This document shows positions 26,585-34,701 of a DNA stretch of 64,000 bases, in pieces; within the stretch, counting starts at the first letter, position 1, and every line of letters starts with the position of its first letter. The DNA is from Bacteroidales bacterium (GTDB taxonomy: Bacteria; Bacteroidota; Bacteroidia; Bacteroidales; P3): assembly GCA_017480245.1 (NCBI GenBank), contig JAFVBA010000005.1, positions 19,875 to 83,874 on the forward strand, read 5' to 3'. The notes under the pieces were generated by a model. The model was not told where the DNA came from. It made no database searches and saw only the letters and a program-made list of their open reading frames with translations. A program made the position numbers and the translations under genes.

Positions 26585-28216
26585 TCAAAATCCTGTCCAG
26601 GTTTGGCGCCAGAATGTACGGGAAAGTTCGTCCCATTTAAGTATTGTTGCACCGAAGAAGTCCGAAACGTAACCGTTAAGCATTTCTTCGGCTTTTTGTT
26701 TGTTTTCGTTTGCAAGTTGTTGATATGTTTTCTCAACAAATTCCAATTCTCTCTGACCTTTTTGCATAAAGTAGTCTCTTGCAGGTTCCAATGTCTTACG
26801 GTAATTGCCCCAACGTACTGTTGCCAATCGGTTTGCCTTACGGTAGTGCCATAATGCCGCATCATCACGGTCTGAGTGCTGTCCGCAGATTTTTAACATC
26901 TGAGGTAATTGTGTCGTTCCGCAAAAAATAGGGAAACGCGGCGACTCTCCCGGGTTGTCAAGTGCAATCCAAGCAACGCCTCCTATCTCGTCAGGCAACC
27001 AATTTCTCAACTGAATAACCGTAGAATAAGCACACCAAGGCACACTTACCGTTCGGATGTTTTGCATTGTTGAATCGCCCATTGTATAGTACATATTGAT
27101 TTCGTCAGGTCGCATCCAAGGATTTGAAAACTGCGAAACAATGCTGTCAGGTTCTGATTCTACTATATTGCCTTCCTTATCTCTTCTTTTAGGATTAGGA
27201 ATCTTATGACGGAAACTTAAATTCCATTGCGTGCCTTCATAATAAGAACCCAGCAATTGCATAACTTGGGTAACGGAAACCTTATTGTCGGGTTTTACAC
27301 TGAGTGGTAATTCCTCAACTGTGTCGCTTAAGTGTAAAGAAGGGGCAAGTGCATTCATTATAAAGTATTCTCTGATTGAGTAATTCTTCTTTTCGCCGAA
27401 GTAATTGCCTCCCGAATAAACTTTCCAAAAACAAAAATCTTCTTTTTCGTCCCAAAGTTTCAGTTTCTTGGCAACATTATAGACGTTATCCGAATATAAG
27501 CAATTGTTTTTGTCTTTTGAAAGTTTTGATATGCGTGATATATTTGCCGAAACGGCTATTTCTCCGTCAGGAATGCGGACTGCAGCCCATACGCCGCCTA
27601 TTTTGTCTTTTCCCTCGCCGAATACTTCAAATATCCACACTTCGTTTTTATCCGCAATAGTAAGACATTCGCCTGCATCACCGTAGCCGTATTTTTTTAT
27701 TAAATCTCCCATCAACAATATTGCTTCTTTTGCTGAAGAACACCTTTCTAAAACAATTCTTTCCAATTCTTCTATTTTGAAAATACCGTTAGAATTTATC
27801 AAAGTATCTCTTCCCGAAATAGTTGTTTCACCTATCCCCAGTTGCTTTTCGTTTAAACAAGGATACGCCGTATCTAAATAGCGGAAAGTGTGTTTTGTTT
27901 GCGGTATCTTGCCTTTTGCATACATTTTTGTGCTGTCGGAAGGCGATTGAGTGTGCATTCTGCCGTCATAAATGGTAACGCTGTCTTTTTCATTCCAATC
28001 TTTAGCGGGTACAATATTCATCCAAGTGCGGTACCATGAGTCGCAGGTGTGCGAAGTTATCACGCTGCCGTCAGCAGATGCGTCTTTGCCGACCATAATA
28101 CTCGTACAGGACAAAGGATTGTGTGTGCCGTCTGCATATTCGGTCATTTGTGCGTTTGTATTAGGTAGATAGCCAATCAAAACAGCCAAACCGATAAAAA
28201 TTTTCTTCTTATTCAT
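26585..28216 (-). CDS. Secreted C69 family dipeptidase
   Basis: 543 aa. Signal peptide (MNKKKIFIGLAVLIGYLPNTNAQ) and then CTSIMVGKDASADGSV, with Cys37 as the probable amino-terminal nucleophile after processing, as in family C69 (Ntn-hydrolase fold). Further family motifs: GIGETTISGRDTL, ILLMGDLIKKYGYGDAGECLTI and VWAAVRIPDGEIAVSANISRI. Such enzymes cleave dipeptides in the periplasm; with the S9 peptidase and PepD it fits an amino-acid-fermenting life style. Convergent with icd across its terminator. A -7 box TAACTTTG lies 35 bp upstream on the minus strand. Confidence 0.88.
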   Translation of the reverse strand: MNKKKIFIGLAVLIGYLPNTNAQMTEYADGTHNPLSCTSIMVGKDASADGSVITSHTCDSWYRTWMNIVPAKDWNEKDSVTIYDGRMHTQSPSDSTKMYAKGKIPQTKHTFRYLDTAYPCLNEKQLGIGETTISGRDTLINSNGIFKIEELERIVLERCSSAKEAILLMGDLIKKYGYGDAGECLTIADKNEVWIFEVFGEGKDKIGGVWAAVRIPDGEIAVSANISRISKLSKDKNNCLYSDNVYNVAKKLKLWDEKEDFCFWKVYSGGNYFGEKKNYSIREYFIMNALAPSLHLSDTVEELPLSVKPDNKVSVTQVMQLLGSYYEGTQWNLSFRHKIPNPKRRDKEGNIVESEPDSIVSQFSNPWMRPDEINMYYTMGDSTMQNIRTVSVPWCAYSTVIQLRNWLPDEIGGVAWIALDNPGESPRFPIFCGTTQLPQMLKICGQHSDRDDAALWHYRKANRLATVRWGNYRKTLEPARDYFMQKGQRELEFVEKTYQQLANENKQKAEEMLNGYVSDFFGATILKWDELSRTFWRQTWTGF

Positions 28217-28411
28217 ATTATATATAATGTATTTAGTTTCTTTTAGTCCGCAAAGTTACGAAATAAATCCGTTATATATTATGAATATCAATAATATTCT
28301 GCCATAATGTCATATTTCATTTTTTGGAATAATGTTTGGATTACGGCGTTTTGTGATTTTATTTCAGTTAAAAAGTAAATTAAGAATATAGTTAATAAAA
28401 AATATACGACA

Positions 28412-30310
28412 ATGAAAGGTAAAATTAATGTACAAACGGAGAATATTTTTCCCGTTATTAAAAAGTTTCTTTATTCCGACCACGAAATTTTCCTAAGAGA
28501 AATAGTTAGTAATGCCGTTGATGCAACTCAAAAACTTAAAACCTTGTCTTCTATGGGTGAAGTCAAAGGTGAGTTGGGTGATTTGACTATTGACGTCAAA
28601 ATAGACAAAGATAAGAAAACCCTTCATGTAATTGACCGCGGTATAGGTATGACCAAAGACGAGGTTGAGAAGTATATAACTCAGATTGCGTTCTCAGGTG
28701 CCGAGGAATTCTTGGAAAAATTCAAAGGTAAGAGCGAAGCGGACGTTAATCAGTTGATTGGTCATTTCGGATTGGGATTTTTCTCTTCTTTTATGGTATC
28801 CGACCAAGTTGAAATCATAACCAAATCTTATAAAGACGCACCTGCCGTTCATTGGACTTGCGATGGTGATACGGAATATTCCATTGAGGAGTGCGACAAA
28901 ACTGAACGCGGAACGGAAATCATAATGCACATAACTGAAGAGTGCAAAGATTTCTTGGAGGAGTACAAAATTCTTGAACTTTTGAAGAAATATTGCAAGT
29001 TTATGCCTGTTCAAATCCGTTTCGGTAAAGAAAAATCTTGGGAAGACTCACCTACCGAAAAGGATAAGGACGGAAATCCTAAGCGTGTGGAAGTTGAACA
29101 AGATAGAATCATAAACAATACCGACCCATTGTGGAAAAAAACTCCGAGTGAGTTAAAAGACGAAGATTATAACAAATTCTTCCACGAGCTTTATCCGATG
29201 AATTTTGACGAACCGTTGTTCCACATTCATCTTAACGTAGATTATCCGTTTAACTTGACAGGAATTTTGTATTTTCCGAAGATTAAAAAGAATATTGACC
29301 CAACGCAAGACAAGATTCAGTTATATTGTAATCAGGTTTTCGTAACAGACAGCGTAGAAGGCGTAGTTCCTCAGTATATGATGTTGCTTCGCGGAGTTTT
29401 GGACTCACCTGACATTCCTTTGAACGTATCGCGTTCTTATCTTCAGTCGGATAGCAACGTTAAAAAGATATCTTCGCATATTTCCAAGAAGGTTGCAGAG
29501 AAACTTGAGGAGATTTCCAAAAACCAACACGAAGATTTCCTTAGCAAATGGGACGATTTGAAAGTCTTTATTGAATACGGTATGCTTTCTGACGAGAAAT
29601 TCTACGACAGAATGAAGAATATCTACGTCTATAAGAATACGGACAAAGAGTTTTTCACATTTGAGAATTACAAAAAGAAGATTTCTGCTCTTCAGACCGA
29701 CAAAGACGGCAACATTATCTTCCTTTATGCACAGAATGTTGAGCATCAGTACGCTTATATTCAGGCTGCAAAAGACAAAGGTTATGATGTATTGTTGTTA
29801 GACGGCGTTTTGGACTCTCATTTTATCAATATGATAGAACAAAAGAATGAGAAAACGAGATTTACACGCATAGACTCTGAAGTTCTTAGCAAATTGATTC
29901 AAAAAGATGAGAAAATACCGTCTAAATTGTCAGAAGACGAGGCAAAGAAAGTACAGGAAATGATGGAGAACTTAGTAGATAAGAAAACATTTACCGTACA
30001 GACCGAGTCTTTGGACGAAACTGCACAACCTGTTACCATAACTCAAAACGAGTTTATGCGAAGAATGAAAGAGATGAGCGAACTTGGCGGTGGCGGAATG
30101 TATGGTTTGTACGGCGATATGCCTGAAAGTTACAACCTTGTGATAAATACCAACCATCCTGTTGTATATAACATCCTTCAAAGCACGGATACGGAAAAGC
30201 AGACCGAAAAACTTTCGCAGTTAAAGGACCTTGCGTTGCTTTCGCAGGGACTTCTGAAAGGACAGACATTAGATGAATTTATCAAACGTTCAACAAAAAT
30301 CATTGAATAA
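28412..30310 (+). CDS. htpG: Molecular chaperone HtpG (Hsp90)
   Basis: 632 aa, typical for bacterial Hsp90. The ATPase domain shows IFLREIVSNAVDA (Glu and Asn for ATP hydrolysis and Mg), VIDRGIGMTKDEV and LIGHFGLGFFSSFMV (the lid glycines). The middle domain follows from about residue 215 with GILYFPKI and VFVTDSVEGVVPQYM, LDSPDIPLNVSRSYLQ, and a carboxy-terminal dimerisation domain to the end. The amino end MKGKINVQTENIFP is that of Bacteroidetes HtpG. Transcribed divergently from the C69 peptidase. Confidence 0.97.
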   Translation: MKGKINVQTENIFPVIKKFLYSDHEIFLREIVSNAVDATQKLKTLSSMGEVKGELGDLTIDVKIDKDKKTLHVIDRGIGMTKDEVEKYITQIAFSGAEEFLEKFKGKSEADVNQLIGHFGLGFFSSFMVSDQVEIITKSYKDAPAVHWTCDGDTEYSIEECDKTERGTEIIMHITEECKDFLEEYKILELLKKYCKFMPVQIRFGKEKSWEDSPTEKDKDGNPKRVEVEQDRIINNTDPLWKKTPSELKDEDYNKFFHELYPMNFDEPLFHIHLNVDYPFNLTGILYFPKIKKNIDPTQDKIQLYCNQVFVTDSVEGVVPQYMMLLRGVLDSPDIPLNVSRSYLQSDSNVKKISSHISKKVAEKLEEISKNQHEDFLSKWDDLKVFIEYGMLSDEKFYDRMKNIYVYKNTDKEFFTFENYKKKISALQTDKDGNIIFLYAQNVEHQYAYIQAAKDKGYDVLLLDGVLDSHFINMIEQKNEKTRFTRIDSEVLSKLIQKDEKIPSKLSEDEAKKVQEMMENLVDKKTFTVQTESLDETAQPVTITQNEFMRRMKEMSELGGGGMYGLYGDMPESYNLVINTNHPVVYNILQSTDTEKQTEKLSQLKDLALLSQGLLKGQTLDEFIKRSTKIIE

Positions 30311-30334
30311 ACATTTGATAAAACCATAATCACT

Positions 30335-30408
30335 CTGCACGAAATTAAAGTGCGATATTAATCAAATAAAGTGCGAAATTATTTTACTAATCTCGCACTT
30401 TATTTTTT
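30335..30408 (+). repeat. Dispersed palindromic repeat, family A, copy 4 (divergent)
   Basis: AAATAAAGTGCGAAAT and ATCTCGCACTTTATTTTTT form a hairpin at 30363-30407; a third AAAGTGCGA precedes it. It shares the family's AATAAAGTGC end but not the inner segments. With its T-rich end it probably also terminates htpG. Confidence 0.55.
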
Positions 30409-30557
30409 GCATATAACGTATTGATAGAGTAAATAAATATGATCTTGATTTATAATTAGTTTTACATTCCCACATTCAAAATTTTAAAATTTTTACACTT
30501 TTGAAAGAGGGTGTAAAATTACAAAAAGATTTTAGGTATCATGATAAAAACCTAAAT

Positions 30558-31190
30558 TTATAATTTATTGAAGACGTCATTCGGGTTACTCTGCATTTTT
30601 AATAACCTTGCAGAAACTTTTTTCCACGAATAATTGCCGTCAAATACTTGTAAAGGTTTGTCAAAATTAATTTCTTCAAAAAAAGTTAAGCACTTTAATG
30701 GCATAAGTGTAGAAGAGCGGTATTTTTCTATATAGAAAGATAACATAGTATTTAGTGAAAACTTGTCAGATAGATAGGCAATGTCAACAAAGTCCTTTAA
30801 CCTTGTTCCATTTGAAGATATTGCATTAAGTTTCATCGCAATTATGTCTTCAATGCTTGCAAACCGTATTCCATTTTCTGTCTTAAACTCCCTAATCCAA
30901 GGATAGTAATGCGTAAGACAATCTATTTGTACATTGTTTATTGTTCCTTTTATTGTATCTTGCGCTTCAAACTCAGCAATAAAACTATATTTCTTTTGCA
31001 AATGTCTTTTTAATGCTTGTGTATCAAAACTTTTTTCTGTAAATAAGTCAATATCTACACTTTTACGGTGTCCTATCTGCAAAGCAAGTGATGTTTCGCC
31101 CACAAGAACGAAATCCTTTAACAATTCTTCGGACATTAATTGTTTTATGAGTTCCAATGTCGCGTGGCTAACGGTTGAGAGGTGTAACAT
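30558..31190 (-). CDS. AbiEii/AbiGii-family nucleotidyltransferase toxin
   Basis: 210 aa. The nucleotidyltransferase core has FVLVGETSLALQIGHR and the catalytic SVDIDLF (two Asp), then the family helix FASIEDIIAMKLNAISSNGTRLKDFVDI. Proteins of this family are the toxin half of type IV or AbiE-like toxin-antitoxin pairs that give abortive phage infection or stabilise mobile DNA. The usual GG(T/S) of the fold is GE(T) here. Its start overlaps the end of the upstream gene by 46 bp, so the pair is translated as a unit. Low similarity of composition to core neighbours is consistent with an acquired module, which is inference. Confidence 0.85.
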   Translation of the reverse strand: MLHLSTVSHATLELIKQLMSEELLKDFVLVGETSLALQIGHRKSVDIDLFTEKSFDTQALKRHLQKKYSFIAEFEAQDTIKGTINNVQIDCLTHYYPWIREFKTENGIRFASIEDIIAMKLNAISSNGTRLKDFVDIAYLSDKFSLNTMLSFYIEKYRSSTLMPLKCLTFFEEINFDKPLQVFDGNYSWKKVSARLLKMQSNPNDVFNKL

Positions 31191-31462
31191 TTCAAATCTT
31201 CTTTTTTCAAATTAAACAATGCACAAACAAAAGACATATCTTTTCTGTTTAGATACGGTATGTTTTTGACGGTATTTACTATATCATCGTAATCATATAA
31301 GTTAAACATCGCATAAAAATCGGAAACAAATCCTCTTTCTATCAAACGCTGAACAACAATAGGTTTCATTTTCTGCCAATCAAACCTATTCATATCGTAT
31401 TCCCAAAAGAGATTTTCCCGTATCGTTGCGTTCTTATGTTGTAAATAATCCTCAAAAAACAT
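31145..31462 (-). CDS. Putative antitoxin partner of the AbiEii toxin (DUF6922-like)
   Basis: 105 aa, mostly helical, starting MFFEDYLQHKNATIRENLFWEYD. The WEYD...FDWQKMKPIVVQRLIERG section resembles the small helical proteins found directly before AbiEii-type toxins in Bacteroidetes (annotated, as far as I recall, as DUF6922). It overlaps the toxin start by 46 bp. I infer an antitoxin or DNA-binding repressor role from position; no helix-turn-helix is obvious. Confidence 0.65.
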   Translation of the reverse strand: MFFEDYLQHKNATIRENLFWEYDMNRFDWQKMKPIVVQRLIERGFVSDFYAMFNLYDYDDIVNTVKNIPYLNRKDMSFVCALFNLKKEDLKCYTSQPLATRHWNS

Positions 31463-31542
31463 AATTCAAGTATTTATATTGCAAAATTACAAAAAGTTTT
31501 TTGTTCGTCAATAATGCGACAAAGTTTATAAATTAAGTAAGA

Positions 31543-32499
31543 TTAAAATAATCTCATCTGCTGTTCTTTGCTACTATTATATATGACTTTTAATAAATCA
31601 TCAACATCATTATCTGTATTTATGATTCTAATATCAAAATCCTTTCTAATTAATTTTCTTGACAAATCAAACATTGGATTATTTATATCTTTTTTTTCAT
31701 CGTAAATAACAACCCTTTTAATTCCATATTCTTTTGCTTTAGCCATAGCGTGTCTTGAACCGCTATCATTTCCTTCGTTATTTTCTGCATAACTTGCAGA
31801 TAGGATTACACAGTCACTATATAACGCCTGTAACCTATCTCGTTCAATATATCTTGCACTTAGTTCATACCTAGAAGATATATTGGTGTGATATTCTGTT
31901 ATAAGTAACCCGTTATTATGTAGTATCTCCCTTGCTAATGGTAAATTTGATTTAGGTAATACATTATTTAATGGACTTGGGAGTATTGCTATGGTATTAC
32001 CATTATTCTCTAAAGTTTCATAATGTGCGACAGAATCACAGCCGAGAGCTAATCCGCTTACAATCGTTACACCTTGTTTAACTAAAGATTTTACAGTGAT
32101 TCTTTCTCTTTCTATGATGTCTTCAGTTGGATTCAATAGACCTATTACAGCAGTATTGTAATTATCTTTTTGTAGTAAATCTAAATTTCCTTTGTAAAAT
32201 AATACAACGGGTTGCTCTGACGCTTTTATATTTCCTCTAAACTCAGGGAAGTCATCATCTCCTATTGCTGAAACTTCAAATCCTTCGGATTGTATATAAA
32301 GGCTATTCAGCATATCTCTTATTTCGTCCTTTTTTTCATTAAAAGAGTATAGAGTAACATCAATGCCTTTTATGTTTAATAATCCAACAATACTCTCTAT
32401 GGGTTGTTTATTTTTTAAGTTATTTGCGACCCACGCCTTACCAATGCCTTTATAGGTCATTGCTGTCAAAATATTTAATGCATTATCTGTCTTTTTCAT
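31543..32499 (-). CDS. DprA/Smf-like Rossmann (SLOG superfamily) protein in accessory operon
   Basis: 318 aa. The central part carries the DprA core: TIVSGLALGCDSVAHYETL matches the SGLAxGxDxxAH motif, and RYIERDRLQALYSDCVIL matches the (R)NRxIAxLSD segment, followed by GSRHAMAKAKEYGIKRVVIYD. The first motif VG(T/S)R is replaced by VIGLLNP. There is no C-terminal winged-helix domain, and the amino part differs from competence DprA, so this is a paralogue rather than the transformation protein. Known DprA loads RecA on ssDNA; SLOG relatives bind nucleotides. Last gene of a tight operon (8 bp after the phosphoribosyltransferase). Role unknown. Confidence 0.8.
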   Translation of the reverse strand: MKKTDNALNILTAMTYKGIGKAWVANNLKNKQPIESIVGLLNIKGIDVTLYSFNEKKDEIRDMLNSLYIQSEGFEVSAIGDDDFPEFRGNIKASEQPVVLFYKGNLDLLQKDNYNTAVIGLLNPTEDIIERERITVKSLVKQGVTIVSGLALGCDSVAHYETLENNGNTIAILPSPLNNVLPKSNLPLAREILHNNGLLITEYHTNISSRYELSARYIERDRLQALYSDCVILSASYAENNEGNDSGSRHAMAKAKEYGIKRVVIYDEKKDINNPMFDLSRKLIRKDFDIRIINTDNDVDDLLKVIYNSSKEQQMRLF

Positions 32500-32507
32500 A
32501 TTTTTAT

Positions 32508-33431
32508 TTATATCTTATTTTTGTTTGTAAAAGCTACTGTATAAAGTATAACGGATTTTGCACCATTATCGTATAATGCTTGTATGCAATCTTCATCAAC
32601 ATTGACGGATTTAGTGTAAATATCGTCTATTAAAAGAATGTTTTTACCACAAACATCTGCTGCGATATTACATGTGTTTCGTGTTATGCCAACGTATGGT
32701 AATGGTAGATTATCTTCTACATCATAATTCTTAGTATGAGTAGTTTTTGTATCAGAGTGTCGCAAAATATAATGAGTACCATCTAGTAATGGCGCATTAT
32801 ATTGTCTATTATACCATGATATCCAATCAGAAATAGCAGATCTAAATAATTTTTGGTTAAATGTATAGAACTCTTCATGCTTTGCTCTAGGAACAACACA
32901 TATAGTAATAGACGAATCAAACTTTGAGAAAATAGTAGGTAAACTATTCGTCAAGACTTGGTTTAATTCTTCTACAGCCATTTGTAATTGAATACTGCTA
33001 GTATAATTATACTTATTTTTTAGAACATTAATGAAGTCTGGATTATTAAGCTCTTTATATCCTAAATAATAAGTAGAAAAGAATGCTATAATGTTTTTTG
33101 AGAGAAATTCATTTGAGGAGAGTAGAAAACTATAAATCCCGTTTTCTTTTAAAGACATAATTTCAAATATAGGGTATTCCTCTCCATTGAATTTATAATT
33201 GGGATTTGTAATTTTTATCTCCGCATTTTTTAATTCAAATTTAAAGTCATTCTTTTTCATATACTCAAATAATTCGGTCTTTAGAAAAGAAATAGCTTTG
33301 ACTTTATTAGCATTATTCATCAACTCCAAAATAAAGTAATTTCTATTAGGTTTTACTCTATATTGTACTATATTTTGAATATTTATCAGTTCTGGTATAG
33401 ACAAAACTTGATATTTTTTAAGAGTTTCCAT
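32508..33431 (-). CDS. Type I phosphoribosyltransferase-domain protein in accessory operon
   Basis: 307 aa. The PRPP loop NILLIDDIYTKSVNVDED (about residues 265-282) is the type I phosphoribosyltransferase motif (hydrophobic strand, DD, then loop), closest in look to ComF-type proteins. The first ~150 residues are unlike any domain I recognise. The usual TG(A/S)T of the loop reads TKSVN, so PRPP binding may be altered. It lies between HAD and DprA-like genes with 11- and 8-bp gaps. Function is unknown; nucleotide or base modification or salvage is plausible. Confidence 0.75.
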   Translation of the reverse strand: METLKKYQVLSIPELINIQNIVQYRVKPNRNYFILELMNNANKVKAISFLKTELFEYMKKNDFKFELKNAEIKITNPNYKFNGEEYPIFEIMSLKENGIYSFLLSSNEFLSKNIIAFFSTYYLGYKELNNPDFINVLKNKYNYTSSIQLQMAVEELNQVLTNSLPTIFSKFDSSITICVVPRAKHEEFYTFNQKLFRSAISDWISWYNRQYNAPLLDGTHYILRHSDTKTTHTKNYDVEDNLPLPYVGITRNTCNIAADVCGKNILLIDDIYTKSVNVDEDCIQALYDNGAKSVILYTVAFTNKNKI

Positions 33432-33442
33432 TTCCTTTATTT

Positions 33443-33913
33443 CTAATTCTCAAAAATTTCGAAATAATATTTTTGTTTACTTCTTAATGAATACAAAAAG
33501 TCATATTTATTTGTTCCGACATAATCTTCATAGAAATACATTTCAGTAAAGTATTTCTCCAAATGATAATATCTTACAATTTCTAATGCTCGTTGTTTGT
33601 GAGAATTGGTTAATAAATATGTTTCCTGTTTCATTTGAGATAAATCTATAAGTCTATCCATTAGTTTTTGATTAGGAATAGTGTCTTTTAGATATGTCTT
33701 AAATTGCCTTTCTTTGATGGTGATTATAGATTGATATTGCTCTTTTGTCATCTCTGGGAACAATTTTAATAATTTATCTCTTGTAAATCTCCCATCGGAT
33801 ATTGCTATGTCAATACCAATAATCTCTTTTATTGCATCCCTATATGCATAAAAATTTGCAATATCAGAATCTACCAAAGTACCATCCAAATCAAAAACAA
33901 AGATAGTCTTCAT
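33443..33913 (-). CDS. Short HAD-superfamily hydrolase in accessory operon
   Basis: 156 aa. Motif I FVFDLDGTLVDS (nucleophile Asp), motif II YLLTNSHK and motif III region GTNKYDFL are present. The chain stops at YYFEIFEN, just where the motif IV strand with its acidic pair should begin, so it is about 50 residues shorter than beta-phosphoglucomutase-like HADs. The stop lies 11 bp before the next start, so this length may be natural rather than a recent truncation. Phosphatase activity, probably on a nucleotide or sugar phosphate, is inferred. Confidence 0.75.
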   Translation of the reverse strand: MKTIFVFDLDGTLVDSDIANFYAYRDAIKEIIGIDIAISDGRFTRDKLLKLFPEMTKEQYQSIITIKERQFKTYLKDTIPNQKLMDRLIDLSQMKQETYLLTNSHKQRALEIVRYYHLEKYFTEMYFYEDYVGTNKYDFLYSLRSKQKYYFEIFEN

Positions 33914-33921
33914 TGGAACTA

Positions 33922-34062
33922 TTACTTAATAGCATTAGCAACTTGTTGTAGAAGTTCTTCCTCTTTGGACAACTTCTCTTGATTCAAAAGTTCTTCTTTG
34001 CTAAGTGCTACTGCTGCTTGCTGTAATAGTCCTTCTGCTTCTTGAACATTCTTTTTTACCAT
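33922..34062 (-). CDS. 46-aa peptide opening the HAD-PRTase-DprA operon
   Basis: ATG-to-TAA frame of 46 codons, 8 bp before the HAD start. Sequence begins MVKKNVQEAEGLLQQAAVAL and ends EEELLQQVANAIK: a highly charged amphipathic helix with an internal near-repeat of LLQQ(A/V)A. No Cys, Pro or Trp. Spacing matches the other junctions of the operon (8-11 bp), which argues it is translated. I do not know a family. Possibilities are an antitoxin-like or regulatory peptide, a leader peptide for the structured RNA upstream, or a substrate peptide. Confidence 0.7.
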   Translation of the reverse strand: MVKKNVQEAEGLLQQAAVALSKEELLNQEKLSKEEELLQQVANAIK

Positions 34063-34166
34063 TTTCTTTTTTGTTTTTAAGGTTAAAGATCTTTTTAAAA
34101 TGGCAAGTAACTGATTAATTTCGGCAGGAAAGAAATAATATAAATAAAAGAGGTGTGAAAACTTCT

Positions 34167-34360
34167 TTTCGCATCTCGGGTAAAAGCATAGGAGAAATAC
34201 CCGTCCTAATTCTTTAATTGACTTTCAGAAGCACACACCAAAAGGTGTATATTCTTAAGCACGAATTAGGTATAACTCCTAAAACTTTTTCCGTTTTACT
34301 AATTATTTCTTAATGAAATCAAATATAAAGGTTCCTATGCTTTTATTTGACGATGCGAAA
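34167..34360 (-). ncRNA. Highly structured leader RNA of the accessory operon
   Basis: Read on the minus strand. Outer stem TTTCGCATC (34360-34352) with GATGCGAAA (34175-34167), 9 bp. Second stem AAAAGCATAGG (34344-34334) with CCTATGCTTTT (34192-34182), 11 bp. Inside is a domain closed by CCTAATTC (34270-34263) and GAATTAGG (34212-34205) holding a hairpin ATACACC-TTTT-GGTGTGT. An alternative hairpin CGGGTA (34203-34198)/TACCCG (34182-34177) encloses the second stem's 3' strand, so it would be a pseudoknot or a competing fold. It is transcribed from a consensus promoter and sits about 105 nt before the micro-peptide start. Confidence 0.7.
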
Positions 34361-34402
34361 TAATAGTCAAATGCCAAAGTTTTATCTGCACAATTGCAAC
34401 TG

Positions 34403-34434
34403 CAAAAGTACAAACAAATTTTAAATCCAACAAA
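34403..34434 (-). promoter_or_regulatory. Promoter of the leader RNA and accessory operon
   Basis: Minus strand TTTG (34434-34431), 20-bp spacer, TACTTTTG (34410-34403): full consensus. Predicted start about 34396, giving a leader of about 330 nt before the first start codon. Confidence 0.75.
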
Positions 34435-34491
34435 TAAAAACAGAAAAAATTAAAACACCGTCTTATTGTATCCTTATCGCAAATCAATTTT

Positions 34492-34579
34492 GAAAAACCA
34501 TGGTATTTTTATCGAAAAACCTATGTTTTTTACACGAAAAACCCTGGTTTTTTAATTCAAAAACATAGGTTTTTCAAAA
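34492..34579. repeat. 22-bp four-unit array, family B, copy 1
   Basis: Four consecutive 22-bp units, each a 16-bp AT-flanked palindrome-like core: AAAAACCATGGT, AAAAACCTATGT, AAAAACCCTGGT and AAAAACATAGGT, separated by 6-bp spacers. The array is bounded by TTTTGAAAAACC and GGTTTTTCAAAATT, so its ends mirror each other. Confidence 0.85.
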
Positions 34580-34701
34580 TTAAAGAGCGAAAATAATTTT
34601 CATTTATCCGATATTGTTATTTTTAATTGCGTTGATAGTTTAGAGTTTAAGGTTTAAAGTTTAGAGATTAGAATGACTCTGAATGTGGCTCTAAATTTTA
34701 G

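Noticed and set aside
31543-32499. Competence protein DprA
   Set aside because: The first motif is changed, the C-terminal winged helix is missing, and it sits in an accessory operon, so I call it a DprA-like paralogue only.
34167-34360. Retron msr-msd RNA
   Set aside because: The end-to-end pairing resembles a retron, but no reverse transcriptase gene lies in the window and the downstream genes are HAD, PRTase and DprA-like.
34492-34579. CRISPR array
   Set aside because: Units are only 22 bp, spacers are 6 bp and not unique, four units only, no cas genes.
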